DNA of 64,000 nt from Heterohyrax brucei (GCA_028571685.1 CM053141.1:51706333-51770332); one strand, 5' to 3'. Shown: positions 43,386 through 55,085, numbered from the stretch's first letter. Notes: a model not told the origin generated them from the sequence alone. Made by a program: numbers and translations.

Positions 43386-45949
43386 CATCCCTCTATAGTA
43401 CTAATGAGCGCAGTCAAGTTACCTAGGTATCGGAGAAGCTTTCAAGAACGTGGCTGTAGGTTATCAGAAATGAGGAAGTTGTTCTGTTGTCGTACACATT
43501 TGTCTTTTCCCAGAGATGACTATGCTTGAGCTGCTTCCTATGCAGCCAGTATACACTTAAGGGACAATTTGCTCTGTTTAGTCCCATGGAGAGACTTCAA
43601 ACACTAGCTTGACAAGATTGGCCAACCTTTATAAAATGAATAGATCTCTTCCCTTCTGTTTCCTTCTGTATTTTGATTCCCTTCACTGCTTGCTGGCTCC
43701 TCACTATCAGCCTAACATATATTTGTTTATTCATTTCATTTTTGCTTTGTTTTTTCCTACTGACCATCATGGAGACTATCTTTTCATCCAGAAGTCTTTG
43801 TCATTAAAAGAATGTGTCAAATTATGTTCTAATAATAGCATTCGTGATGTGTTATAGCTATAATTTTAGGTAAATTTATAAACACTTGAAGTAATTATTA
43901 AATTAACCAGAATATTTTAGGGTTAACGTCACATTAGTTCAAAGACAAGATTAAAAATCAAAAGAGAAATTTAATCTCGTAAGAAGCAACACAACTTACA
44001 AAGAAAAGGAAAAAGTAGTAATTTTTTTTAAAGACATGGGAAATGTCTTAAAACAGTCTTCTAATAATCAGTTTTTAAATATAAATGATGGGTTGATTGC
44101 ATGCATTCACGAAAGACTAAATCATATGTTTAGCCAGCTGATGGTTGCTCTAATAGTTGGTAGTGTTTTGTTTTATTATTTGTGTGTGTGTTCAGAGCTG
44201 AAGGTAATCAGTTACAAGTTTTTCTGGATGATTTCACAACTTAGACACTTCTAAATTACATTTCTGAAAAACATCCAGCTCTTTTCAGAGCTCTGTTTAT
44301 AAAAGTATTCTAATAGCCTTTGAGTCATTGATAGTGGCAATAGCCACACTTTGTTTTCACTTTAGGGAATATATAAATGACTTCTTTCAGACAAGCATTT
44401 CTGGAGGGTATAGACAAGAGACTGTACTTTTATCTGTGGTTTCTCTGGAAATAAATAATATATCCTGTTAGTTTCAAAGCAAGCATTCTTCATACCCATA
44501 GCTATGAATATGTGTTCTATTCCTGGAGTTCCGGGCTGTGCATAACCACATGTCTTCATCTCAACAGATATGAAAAGTCTACTTTAACAAGAGGTAGAGG
44601 GCCATGATAAGCCTTGTACATCTATATTAACATACAACATATTTATCTTTCAGTCCGTACTGCACTGACCACATCCAGACAGCTCCAGAAAACCAACAGG
44701 AAAACAAACACCAAACTTGATCATACATGTGCAGGTGGATTCCCAGGCAAAACGCAGTCATGTGATTCAATAGCTAATTGAGCTCTGTTGCCCAGGCTGA
44801 CACTGCCTTACGCTTCTCAGATGCCAACCTCTTAAATAGTTTCCATAGTGATCTGCACACTGACTAGTGGAAGTCAGAACCCTCCAGACAAGCTGATATT
44901 TATCCTTTGAATCAGAGCGAATGTTACATGCCAAAGGGCAATTCCACTGGAAAGATGTATGCTAGCAGGAGCTGGCAGTTGCCTATCTGAAAAGCTGCTA
45001 AAAAGATAAAATAATACTGAAATTACAACAAAACTCAGCAAGAAGACCTACAGAAGTACAGAGCAACGGCCCCAAACGGTGGAGAGCTGGGAAATAACAG
45101 CAGGTGGACAAAGATTCAAATGAGAAGGGATAACCATGAGGCAGTCTCCTTTCCTCTCAATGTCTATGAAACAATGAAATAAGGAGAAAGTTGAAAATGA
45201 CAGCTTTCATGTGTTGGTCATTCATGTAGATGCAAATAAAGTCTATCTACTTATTTTAGAATCTATGGGACATCTAATTCAGAGTTAACAACACAATAAA
45301 AGATCTTTAAAAAAATTCATGACATAATAGTCATACAATTCATTCTTTAAATTTAATTTTCTCCTTTAAATATTTCACAATAGGTCGAAAATATTAATCC
45401 TTTGTTCCCGATACTTTCTTGCACACCCTTCTTTCAGTTTCTCAGTATTCAAGTGCTTAGCTATTATATGCTCCTCTTCTGATTAGAAGGATATATCAGG
45501 TAAGAGAAATGAGAGGATTTGGGCAGCAGGGGACACGTGACCCAGTACACAAAGAATTTAGGGAAAGAATCAACACTGTGGGTGGGATGTGAAAACAGGA
45601 GTGTGTGGTCTGTTTGTGCAGTGAGACTGTGGAGAAGTGTCAAGACCAAAGGGAAAGAAGAGATATCTATTGTGCATGGACAGCCAAGGCTGGAGACCAC
45701 CTCCTCAGAGCGAGTCCCCTGCCCTGGTGAGGCATGGGGGCAGCCTAGCCATACTGAGGCCCACAAGAAGGCTGCACCACAGCAGAGAGGTCCACTAGAC
45801 CCCAAGTAATGTAAGAAACAAAACCAAAATTAAGCTATATTTCCTTTACATCTAAGTTTTATGGACTGAGATTTGTATCCACATAATTTGCAAAACAGTC
45901 ATCACTTTATGATGTTATCTTCCATCCATATGTCATTTTGAAGCTTAGC
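43386..45949. other. Unassigned DNA
   Basis: About 2.6 kb without a recognised repeat or gene, one of the two longest such stretches. Overlapping open frames on both strands at 45464-45809 (113 and 96 codons) have no known domain; at most one could be real and probably neither is. Confidence 0.5.
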
Positions 45950-46125
45950 AGAGGAGTTATGAACATGGAATCTGACTGCATGTGTTCAAATTCTATCTCT
46001 GCTGTGTATGCCTCACTTTTCTGATTTATTAAAAATAGTACCTATATCCTAAGGTTGTAATATGGATTAAATAAATCAATGTCTGTACCATGGAAGTGTT
46101 CAGTGAATGAAACAAGAAGTGAAAG
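45950..46125 (+). mobile_element. MIR SINE
   Basis: Sense MIR: 'gaatctgactgcatgtgttcaaattctatctctgctgtg', 'tttattaaaaatagtacctatatcctaaggttgtaatatggattaaat'. Confidence 0.7.
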
Positions 46126-46540
46126 AGAAGAAGAGGTAGAACACAAAGAAGAAACTGGGCCACTATGCTCAAAGATGGGACATGTGTTACATAAAACATT
46201 ATGAGAGCAGGGTAAGGAACACTGTGTGTGAAATTCCAACACTCTGCCACTCTACATTTCTTTTCAAAAGCTCTCAGTGTCATAGTGTCATTATAATTGT
46301 ACCAGATTACATCACAAGAATGAATCAGCAGTTCACATTTAGCAGAAATAATTTACAGAAATGTACCTTCTTATTCCATATTTTGTAATAAAGCACTGTG
46401 TAGTGATTATAGAAATCTTAAAGAATAAAAAGGTGCAGAGAAATAAAACATTTAAACATAACACTTCCATCTACGAATAATCACTGTTGACAATTAGACA
46501 GCCCTTAATATATACTTTTAAAATTGTAATATATATATAT
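46126..46540. other. Unassigned DNA
   Basis: Nothing is recognised. It ends in an at-dinucleotide run (46526-46541). Confidence 0.4.
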
Positions 46541-46776
46541 ACGGATCAAATGCGAGATAAATAGATTAGATAGATTGATTGGATAGATTAGATAGATTGA
46601 TTAGATTAGATTAGATAGATTAGGTAGATTAGGTAGGTAGGTGATAGATGATAGATGACAGATAGATGATAGATAAATGACAGATAGATAGATGATAGAT
46701 GACAGGTAGATGATAGATGATAGACAGATGATAGACAGACAGATAGATGATAGATAGACAGATAGATAGATAGATG
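46541..46776 (+). repeat. Composite GATA/GATT/GACA microsatellite
   Basis: About 235 bp of tetra-, penta- and 7-mer variants: gatt/gata and ggtaggta at the left, gatagatgata and gacagata in the middle, and pure gatagatagata at the right. The gradient from degenerate to pure suggests continuing slippage at the right end. Confidence 0.95.
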
Positions 46777-46789
46777 TGGCTCAGTTCAT

Positions 46790-46950
46790 ACCCTGGAGAC
46801 ATAGTGGGTTAAGTGCTCCATCTGCGAACCAAAATGTCAGCAGTTCAAATCTCTAAGCGCTCCTTGGAAACTCTATGGTGCAGTTCAGCTGTGACCTCTA
46901 GGGTCACTATGAGTTGGACCGGACTCGACACAATGGGTTTTTTTGTTTTC
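46790..46950 (+). mobile_element. AfroSINE, short form
   Basis: Sense copy directly after the GATA tract: 'accctggagacatagtgggttaagtgc', cagcagttcaaatc, gggtcactatgagttggacc, ending acaatgggtttttttg. Confidence 0.88.
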
Positions 46951-47121
46951 ATGATGTATATCAACTATATACTGCTCTTTCTCAATGAACAGTACTTCAA
47001 GAAATTCTTCCAGTGTTTTCTGCGTAATTATTTGTCTCATTTTCATTCAACTAAAACAAATCTTTAGTAATGTAAGCAGATAGTCAGACAGTATCAATTT
47101 GTTTTTAACTTTGCTTTTGGA

Positions 47122-47169
47122 TGCCAGCCAAGTACCGTCGAGTCGGATCCGACTCATGGTGACCCTATA
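47122..47169 (-). mobile_element. Tail-only SINE insertion
   Basis: About 48 bp antisense tail: tgccagccaagtaccgtcga, gtcggatccgactcatggtg, accctat. No SINE head is present and its CpGs are well preserved, so it may be young. Confidence 0.7.
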
Positions 47170-47261
47170 AATAATGCAAAATTACATTGCAAACATTGCC
47201 ATTTTACAATAAGTGAATAAACAGTGCTTTCTAAAGCATTGTTTGCACTGTCTGAAGATCA

Positions 47262-47802
47262 AAAAATTGATCCCTTCGACTTGTGGTGTTGTAAAGAATA
47301 CTGAATATACCATGAACTGTTAGAAAAATGAACAAATTTGTCTTGGACTGTGTACAACCAGAATTCCCTTTTACTTAAAAACAAGTGGCAAGACTATGTC
47401 TTATGTACTTGGGACATGTTGTCAGGAGGGGTAGTACCTGGAGAAGGACATCATGCTTGGTAAAGCAAAAAGCCAAAAAGCCACTGCCTCTGGGTTGATT
47501 CCAACTCGTAATGAACTGCTAGATAGAGTTTCCAAGAAGTGAGTGCCCAGCAGGTTTGGACTGACAACCTTTGGTTAGCAGAAGTAGCACTTTACTGTTA
47601 CACCACCAGGGTTTCCGATTTGATCAAATGAAGGGTTAGAGAAAATGACGAAGACCATTAACAGGACGTACTGACACAGTGGCTGCAACAATGGGCTTAT
47701 GCATCACGGTGATTGTGAGGATGGCACAGGACTAGGCAGTGTGTCCTTCTGTCGCTACAAGTTGAATCAACTCCTGGCCTCCTAACAACAATGACAAAGG
47801 AT
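47262..47802 (+). mobile_element. RTE-clade LINE 3' end
   Basis: Sense 3'-terminal region: 'atcccttcgacttgtggtgttg', 'gggacatgttgtcaggaggg', 'gacacagtggctgcaacaatgg', ending 'tcctggcctcctaacaacaatg'. Split by a SINE at 47465-47617. Confidence 0.85.
47465..47617 (-). mobile_element. AfroSINE, short form, within RTE
   Basis: Antisense: 'agccaaaaagccactgcctctgggttgattcc' to 'gttacaccaccagggtttcc'. Confidence 0.87.
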
Positions 47803-48554
47803 AGTTTAACTGTTTCTGTCTCTACCTAAAGCTATAATGGTACTGTTCATTCTGTGATTTCTCCTACTTACATTTAATTTTTTGAATATCTCAAAAACTA
47901 AATCATAGAATGTCAATTACTTGACGATATTAAGTATAATAATGCATAAAATAGTATAATGCTGCCACCTGCTGGCATTACATAAAGTTGCACAAAAGAC
48001 TAGTCCAACGATTTTACCAATTTCAATTTGTACAGCAAGAATACAGGAGTCTCCATACAATTACATAAAGTAAAAGTTATTCATGATCTCTTCTGCAGAC
48101 ATTTTGACCTATGTTTACTCTTCTCAAAATAACACTTTTTTTTTTTGTCATTTCATGTTTCTTGACTTTGAAAATAGAATGGGCCTAGAGTTTCAATAAA
48201 AGTTTTTTTAAAAAGGATTATACCTCATATTCTTTAAATTTTATTAAAAACTATCATAGGATAATAACTTAAACTAATTTTAAATATAAATTCCCTTATG
48301 GTTTTTCTTTTAAAATAATTTAACAACTTTACCAAAATAATTGTTTTTAAAACATTAAAACTAGAAGAAATGTTATTTCACCATGCTGTTAATGTTGAAT
48401 TTTACCTGAACCCTATGATACTAGAAAACGTTAATGGTAAAAGAAATTTCCCTACCTTTTGTGTTTAGGAAAAGGGCTTGCTGCTAATAATTGCCCTTCC
48501 TGTATGACTTGGTTAAGACTCACAGATGCCCCCTTGTTAACCTACAACCCGTGA
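47803..48554. other. Unassigned A+T-rich DNA
   Basis: Nothing recognised in about 750 bp. Confidence 0.45.
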
Positions 48555-48750
48555 AACTCATTACCATCAAGTCCATTCAAACTCATAGTAACCTTAAAGT
48601 ACAAGTAGAACTGCCCCACGGAGTTTCCAAGGCCGTGATGTTTATGGAAGCAGGCAGTTGCAATCATTTTCTGTGGGGTGATTGGTGGGTTTGAACTGCC
48701 AGGCTTCTGGTTAGCAGCTGAGCCCTTAGCCACTGTACCACCAGGCCCCC
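48555..48750 (-). mobile_element. AfroSINE, long form
   Basis: Antisense with the middle block intact ('ccaaggccgtgatgtttatggaagcaggcagttgcaatcattttctgtgggg'), ending 'cactgtaccaccaggcccc'. Open frames over it on both strands are shadows. Confidence 0.87.
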
Positions 48751-48921
48751 TTAAGTACAGCAAAGCCCTCCAAATTCTCATTCTCCTCATGAATGAGTAA
48801 TTGAATTGCCTGTCCTCACTGATCAATCAGAAACAAAGTGCATGATAGCCAAGTTTCATTAAGCTTCTGTACTTCTCCCCCAAATCCCTCACAATGAGCC
48901 AAGATCCAAAATGAGGAGGAC

Positions 48922-49117
48922 TCAATGCTTTTCAGCTGATTCCAACTCATACCTATACTAAAGGACAGAACAAACTGCCCCATAGGTTTTCCAAGGCTGT
49001 AATCTTTATGGAAGCAGACTGATGCATCTTTGTCCCACGGAGTGGATAGAGAGTTCAAATCATAGAGCTTTTGGTTAGCAGCAAGCTCTTTGACCTCTGT
49101 GCCACCAGGATTCCTTG
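48922..49117 (-). mobile_element. AfroSINE, long form
   Basis: Antisense: 'ccaaggctgtaatctttatggaagcagactgatgcatctttgtcccacggag', ending 'ctctgtgccaccaggattcc'. A second long copy within 400 bp. Confidence 0.87.
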
Positions 49118-49461
49118 AGCCAACTATGCTACCCCCAACAAAGGCCCCCAGAGAATAGGCTGTGCTCAGTGTGGAACATTCTGATTTACCATCCAATAAT
49201 GTCACTTACTCAATTTCCTAACACTTGAGCTTTTTCTTTCCTTGTTTACTCTCACTTTCTATAACACAATTTTTTTTACCTTATTCTTCCAAATGCTTGC
49301 AGATCTTAAAATAAGAGTATTCTACCTTAAATCTCCTTACTCACTATTACAGTGGCCCACTCTGTAATAAAATTTCTCCTAAATAAGTCTGGATTTGCTT
49401 TTATTTGACAATGAAAATACAAATTATATTTTCATGCAGAAATAAGCCAGCACTTTCTATA
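49118..49461. other. Unassigned DNA
   Basis: Nothing is recognised. Confidence 0.4.
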
Positions 49462-49926
49462 TCTCTCTTCAAAGTGTTAGAAAGCAAAAATCTCACTTTA
49501 AGGACTAAAGTGTTTGACCTAAAACATGGTATTTTCAATTCCCTCATATATATATGAAAGCTCGAAGTGAATAAGGAACACCAAAGAAGAACTGAATGCT
49601 TTTGAATTAGGGTGCTGGCAAAGAACGTTCAGATGAATGAACAGAACTGACTTGAAAGAAATACAGGCAAAATAGTCTTTAGAAGCAAGGTGGTGAAACT
49701 GAGTCACACACTTCGGACACGTTGTCATGAGGGCTCATTCTTCATAAAATAGACAGCCAGTGAAAACCAGGAACACTTTCACTAAGAGAGACTGACACAG
49801 CGGCTGCAACAACGGAGTCAGGACAACCACGAGTGCGGGACGTCCCGGGACTGCGCGGGGCTTCCTTCCGCTGGGCTTACAGTCTCTCTACAAGTCAGAA
49901 CCAACTCAGTGCCATCTAACAACAAC
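49462..49926 (+). mobile_element. RTE-clade LINE 3' end with CpG-rich patch
   Basis: Sense 3' end: 'cttcaaagtgttagaaagcaaaaatctcac', 'gacactttcactaagag' region, 'gacacagcggctgcaacaacgg', ending 'aactcagtgccatctaacaacaac'. Bases 49800-49875 hold about ten CpGs, unusual beside the CpG-poor remainder. Confidence 0.86.
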
Positions 49927-50514
49927 ACTTTCCAGATTTAATATTTAGCTTACCAGAATTGTAATAAAAATGCCATTGTGTCAGACTTTTGATCTTTAGA
50001 CTTACCATGATCTGTTTGGAATTTTTACATTTTATGACAGATCAGGCCACTTTAAATTGATAATCTTATGGTCTACTGCGATGGGAATTTTCTCCATTTT
50101 TTGCGGTTATTTAGAGTAAATCCCAGTTTACTCCTTCATCTTCTTTTTGTTAAGTGCTCACCATTTTCAGATTTGCTTGATTTAAAATCACTGTATTTTT
50201 ACACAAACAGCAAGTATCTGACATGCTTGTTTACCAACCACTCCACTCCGTCCCTCTTTGAGATATTTTTGTAAGCTCACTACGTTAAATTTTCGTACAG
50301 CAACACGTAAAAAAAAAGATTAGGCTACAGATGTATCTGAAAATATCTCTTGGGAGGAGGGTACTGTTGGCCAGCAAGCATAGAAGGCGTACATTATTTG
50401 CTTAAAAACACAGTATGCTGCAAGGTATCTTTATTTATAGAAACATTTATTACCTAAAAAGACAGTCCTGCACATCAGAAATCGGAAATAACTTCAAAGA
50501 TGAATGTTCCTTCG
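49927..50514. other. Unassigned DNA
   Basis: Nothing is recognised. Open frame 50068-50274 is hydrophobic and unsupported. Confidence 0.4.
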
Positions 50515-50898
50515 ATGGTCTGATAGCCTGGAGGGTACCCAGAGAACATGGTCCCTGGACTTGCTGGTAGCCCACAACTGAGACTAGCACTGAAGCCAAC
50601 ACTGCAGACAAAGATTGGACTGCCCTATGGGACGTAGATTGATGCAGGTGGTATATGTACCTTATGATTTAATACATATATGACGCTGTGCAACTGGTGT
50701 CTTATTAGAGGGGAGAGGAAAGGCTAAAGAAGAGGGGACAGGTGTTGGTTGAATGGGAATACTGGAAGTAAAGAGTGGAGGAGATGAATGTGCTGCCACA
50801 GGGTGAAGAGGACAGACAGAGTTCCATAGAAGTGGGTACCCAGGGTTTTGTACGGCACGTTGACTTAGACTGTAAATCTTCATTTAATCATAGTAAAT
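50515..50898 (+). mobile_element. 5'-truncated L1 (3'UTR end)
   Basis: Sense L1 3' end related to 24550-25381: 'gatggtctgatagcctggagg', 'gggtacccagggttttgtacgg', 'cttcatttaatcatagtaaatg'. Confidence 0.83.
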
Positions 50899-50942
50899 GT
50901 ATAGATAGATAGATAGATAGATATCTATATAGACAGATATAT
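50899..50942 (+). repeat. GATA microsatellite after the L1 end
   Basis: About six gata units followed by tctatatagacagatata. It grew at the position of the L1 tail. Confidence 0.85.
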
Positions 50943-51204
50943 AAGTTGAATATTCCTCTGGACATCTAATGTTAGTATTAAATTGACTTGAATTAGAAAA
51001 CAAAGTGAGTTACAATGGAGATACTTATATTTCCAATTGTTTCCACCAGAAAAAAAAAAATTCCAACTCATTCTATGAGACCAATAGTACCCTAATAACA
51101 AAACTAAAGTAAGATACTGCAAGTGAAAACTACAGATATTCATAAAAATTTCACATAATAAATATATTATGGTAAAAGGACAGTGTATCATTATCATCTG
51201 GTGT
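50943..51204. other. Unassigned DNA
   Basis: Nothing is recognised; an A-run lies at 51049-51060. Confidence 0.35.
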
Positions 51205-51470
51205 TTACGCCACAAATATGAGGTTGGTTTAACATCCTGAGTTCAATGGATATTTACCTTACTAGCAAAGTAAAAGAAAAAAGTGTATGAGCATCTTAAT
51301 AGATGCAGAAAACATCTGATATCCATTGCTGACAAAAATTCTACAAAACTAAGGGTAAGAGGATGCTTCTTCAACTTGTTAAAGGCCATCAGTGAAAACT
51401 CAAAACTGGCATTATACTCTTAATTGGAAAAGGTAAAGAAAGACTTTCCCCTTCCAAGATTAAGAGTCCA
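51205..51470 (+). mobile_element. Ancient L1 ORF2 relic, first part
   Basis: Decayed sense ORF2: 'gaggttggtttaacatcctgagttcaatgg', 'gagcatcttaatagatgcagaaaacatc' (relic of the DAEKAFD block), 'cttcaacttgttaaaggccatcagtgaaaac'. It is interrupted by an RTE and resumes at 54840. Confidence 0.72.
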
Positions 51471-51987
51471 CCAGATGTATGTCATTTTGCTATACAGTGG
51501 TGGCTTGAGTGTCTTTGTGATGCTGGAAGCTATGCTACTTGTATTTCAAACACCAGCAGAATGGCTCCTAGTGGACAGGTTTCAGACTAAGCCAGAGAGA
51601 GACTAAGAAGTAGGACTTAGAAACCTACTGCTTAAAAAAAAAAAAAAATGGCCAGTGAAAACTTTATAAATATCAGCAGAACGCTGTTTGATACAGTGCC
51701 AGAAGATAAGTCTCTCAGGTTGAAACATAATCAAAATGCAACCAGAGTAAACCTTAGTAATATGGGTGGAGTCAAGCTTTCAGTACCTTCCTTTGCAGAG
51801 ACTATTCAAAATGATAAGCAGCAGCTGCAAACATCCATTAACAACAGGACCACAAAATATACAACGAATGCATCTAGAAAACTTGCAAGTTGTCAAAACG
51901 AAATGGAATGCATAAAGATCAATATCCTACACATTAGTGATCTGAAATGGATGAGTATAGGCCATTTTGAATCAAAATAGTCTGTTA

Positions 51988-52270
51988 TTTTGTATGATGT
52001 TCTTGATGTCATCCCACAACTCATCTGATTTTCAGTCATTAGCATTCAGTGTATCAAATCTCTTGTTTGGATGGTCTCTAATTTCAAGTGGGATGTGATC
52101 AAGATCATAGTTTGGTTCTCCTGGACTTGCTTTCATTTTTTCAACTGCAATTTGTACTTTCATGTGGTCAATTGAGGGTCTGTTCCAGAGTTGGCCCCAG
52201 CTTTGTTTTGACTGATGATATTGAACTTCTCTATCTCTTTTTCCCACAGATGTGGACAAATTGATGATGA
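51988..52270 (-). repeat. Inverted segment inside the RTE (left arm)
   Basis: About 280 bp in antisense orientation (ttgtatgatgttcttgatgt, 'tggtctgttccagagttggcccc', 'ttttgactgatgatattgaactt') lie inside the sense RTE. They are complementary to 52697-52960 of the same element. The sense text resumes afterwards with only about 20 bp lost. Confidence 0.85.
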
Positions 52271-52696
52271 AAAACTGAAGAGTAATGATTTCACATGCAT
52301 GGGCAAACGGAACATTTCAAGATCTAGCTTGAAGCACAGTCCTGACGGTGACTGGATGGAATCCACACGCCTACAATGAAGACCAGTTAAAAAAAACTAT
52401 TATTCAAATGTACACACCAAGCTCTAAAACCAAAGATCAAGAAAACAAAGATTTTTACCACTTCTGGAACCTGAAACTGGTCAAACAAGCAATCAAGCTG
52501 TCTTGATAATTACTGTCACTGCAACACTAAAGTTGGAAACAAAGCAGGACTGGTAGTTGGAAAATATGGCCTTGATAGAAATGACACAGGAGATCACAGA
52601 ATAGAATTTTGCAAGATCAAAGACCTCTTCAGTTCGAATACCTTTTTCCAACTACATAAACTGTGACCATATACACTGCAGGGTGAAATACATAGG

Positions 52697-52960
52697 AATC
52701 AAATTGACTACATCTGTGGAAAAAGGAGATGGAGAAGTTCAACATCATCAGCCAAAACAAGGCTAGGGGCCAACTCTGGAATAGACCTTCAGTTGAACAT
52801 ACGAAATTGCAAGTTGTAGTTGAAAGCAAGTCCACGAGAACCAAACTATGATCTTGATCATATCCCACCTGAATTTAGAGACCATCCAAAGAAGAGACTT
52901 GATACACAGAACACTAATGACTGAAAACTAGATAAGTTGTGGAAAGAACATCATACAAAA
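52697..52960 (+). repeat. Inverted segment inside the RTE (right arm)
   Basis: The sense-oriented, correctly placed copy ('aaattgactacatctgtgg' to 'gaacatcatacaaaa'), complementary to 51988-52270 with about 430 bp between the arms. Confidence 0.85.
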
Positions 52961-54045
52961 AAAAGACTGAAGGTCATTATATAGGAAGGAATGTACAAAA
53001 CAGATTTCAGAAGAGACTCTCAAACTTGCTCTCAAACATCAAATAGCTAAAACCAAAGGAAGAAATGATTATTTCAAACAGCTGAACAGAAGAATTCACA
53101 TGACAGCATAAGACAAGTGTTGCAAAGAAATGTACGAAGACTTGGAGTTAGAAAAGCAAAAGGGAAGAACACACCTGGCATTTTTCAGCTGATAGAACTG
53201 ACCAAAAAATTCAAGACTTGAGTTGCAACGCTAAAGGATACCACAGGCAAAATACTGAACACAAAAAGCATCAAGAGAAAGTGGACAGAATACAGTTACG
53301 GTACCAAAAAGTATTGTTCGATGTTCTACTATTTCAGGAGGTAGCATATAGTAAGAAGTGATCATACTGAAGAAAGATGTCCAAGCTGCACTTGAAGACC
53401 GCTAGTGAAAACCAAAGCTCCAGGAGTGCATAGAATATTAGCTGAAAAGTTTCAAAAAATAGATGCAGTGCTGGAATCACTCACTTATCTATGCCAAGAA
53501 ATTTGGAAAACACCTAACTAGCAAATGGACTGAGATCCATATTTGTACCCATTCCAAAGAACAATACAACAAAATGAGGAAATTATCAAACAATGTCATT
53601 ATTATCAAACACAAGTAAAATTTTGCTCAAGACAATTCAAAAGCAGTTGCAAAGATACATTGACAGGGAACTGCCGAAAAATTTAAGGCATATTCAAGAA
53701 TTACAGAATGAACCACATCATTGCTTATGTCAGATGGATCTTGGCTGAAAGCAGACAATATCAGAGAAATATTTACCTGTTTTACTGATTATCCCAAGAC
53801 ATGCTACTGTATGGATCATAACAAATTATGAATAACCTCTCAAAAAATGAGAATTCTAGGATAAAAGTGTACTCATGTGAGGCTAGTAGATAAAACAAGA
53901 AGATACTGCATAGTTTATAATCAGAAAAGGTATGCTTCAGAGTTGTATCCTTTCACCATTCTTATTCATCTATTTATTCTGTAAATAATCTGTGAAGGCA
54001 GCCAATATGAAGAACAGGTCATCAAGATTGGAGGAAGACTCATTA

Positions 54046-54077
54046 AACCCAGTGCCGTCTTGTCAAATCCAACTCAT
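54046..54077 (-). mobile_element. 32-bp SINE/RTE tail insertion with 13-bp TSD
   Basis: aacccagtgccgtcttgtca then aatccaactcat sits between exact copies of ggaagactcatta (54033-54045, 54078-54090) inside the RTE. It is the antisense tail end of a SINE and nothing else. Confidence 0.85.
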
Positions 54078-54839
54078 GGAAGACTCATTAGTAACCTGCA
54101 ATATGTAGGTAGCATGGCTTTACTGAAAGTAAAGAGCACTGGAAGCACTTACTGAAGAAGATCAAAGACTGTGGTCTTCAGTGTTTGTAAAAATCCTGCA
54201 TCAGTAAGCAATATCATGATAAATAGAGAAAAAACTGAAGTTGTCAAGAATTTCATTTTACTTGAATCCACAATCAATACCCATGAAAGCGGCAATCAGA
54301 AGAAATCAAACAATGTATTGATTGGGTAAATCTGCTGCAAAAGACTTTAAATGTTCAAAAGCAAAAACATCACTTTGAGGATTAAGGTGTGCCTGAGCCA
54401 ACCCATGGTATTTTCAATCACTGCTATGCCTGGCAAAGCTAGACAATGAATAAGAAAGACCGAAGAAGTATGGATTCCTTTGAATTACATTGTTGGTGAA
54501 GAATATTTACTGTACCATTGATGGCTAGAATGAATGCATCTGTCTTGGAAGAGGTAGAGCCAGAATGCTTCTTAGAAGCAAAGGTGGCTAGCCTTTGTCT
54601 TACATATGCTGGGCATATTATCAGAAAGGACAAGTGCCTGAAGAGGTATATCAGGCTTAGTAAATAGTGGTCAGAGAAAAAGAGAAAGACCCTCAGCTAG
54701 ATAGACTGACACAATGGCTGTAACAGTGAACTGAAACAGCGATGATTGTGAGGACTGCACAGGACCAGGTAGTGTTTCGTTGTGTTGTACGCAGGGTCCA
54801 TAATAGTCGGAACTGACTCAGCAGCACCTAACAACAATA

Positions 54840-55085
54840 AGATTAGCAGAATGCATTTCAACTCTCAGTACTTCTTTTCTACCTCACATAGAATGTTTTA
54901 GACTGTGCAATAAAGGTTAAAAATAAATAAAAGGCATTCAGACTGTAAAAGGAGAAGTAAAACAATTTATTTGTATACAACATTATAGTCTCTAAAGAAA
55001 TCCCTGTAGAATTTGCATTAAAACTAGGAGAACTGGTGCTTTAACAACTTTGCAGAGTAGAAGACTGGCTTATGAATTAAGTCAA
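54840..55085 (+). mobile_element. Ancient L1 ORF2 relic, second part
   Basis: Resumes after the RTE: 'aataaaaggcattcagactgtaaaaggagaagtaaaac', 'gtctctaaagaaatccctgtagaatttgcattaaaactagg', matching the order of L1 ORF2 around the FADD block. Confidence 0.7.

Larger units (their letters stand above)
51471..54839 (+). mobile_element. Nearly full-length RTE-clade LINE (3.4 kb)
   Basis: Sense copy from the leader ('gtggtggcttgagtgtctttgtgatgctggaagc') through endonuclease and RT regions to the terminal 'gactcagcagcacctaacaacaataa'. It inserted in an ancient L1; 'aagatta' occurs on both sides (about 51461 and 54840). Every frame is broken by many stops, so it is dead. Internal oddities are an inverted duplicate (51988-52270 against 52697-52960), an A-run at 51634-51648 and a 32-bp insertion at 54046-54077. 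Open frames 51648-51980, 54439-54633 and others are debris. Confidence 0.9.

Noticed and set aside
43187-43417. Pro/Ser/Phe-repetitive minus-strand peptide
   Set aside because: It is a translation of a purine-rich simple repeat.
45464-45809. Open frames of 113 and 96 codons on opposite strands as a gene
   Set aside because: No domain, no splice context and antiparallel frames in the same DNA; most simply chance in a locally G+C-richer patch.
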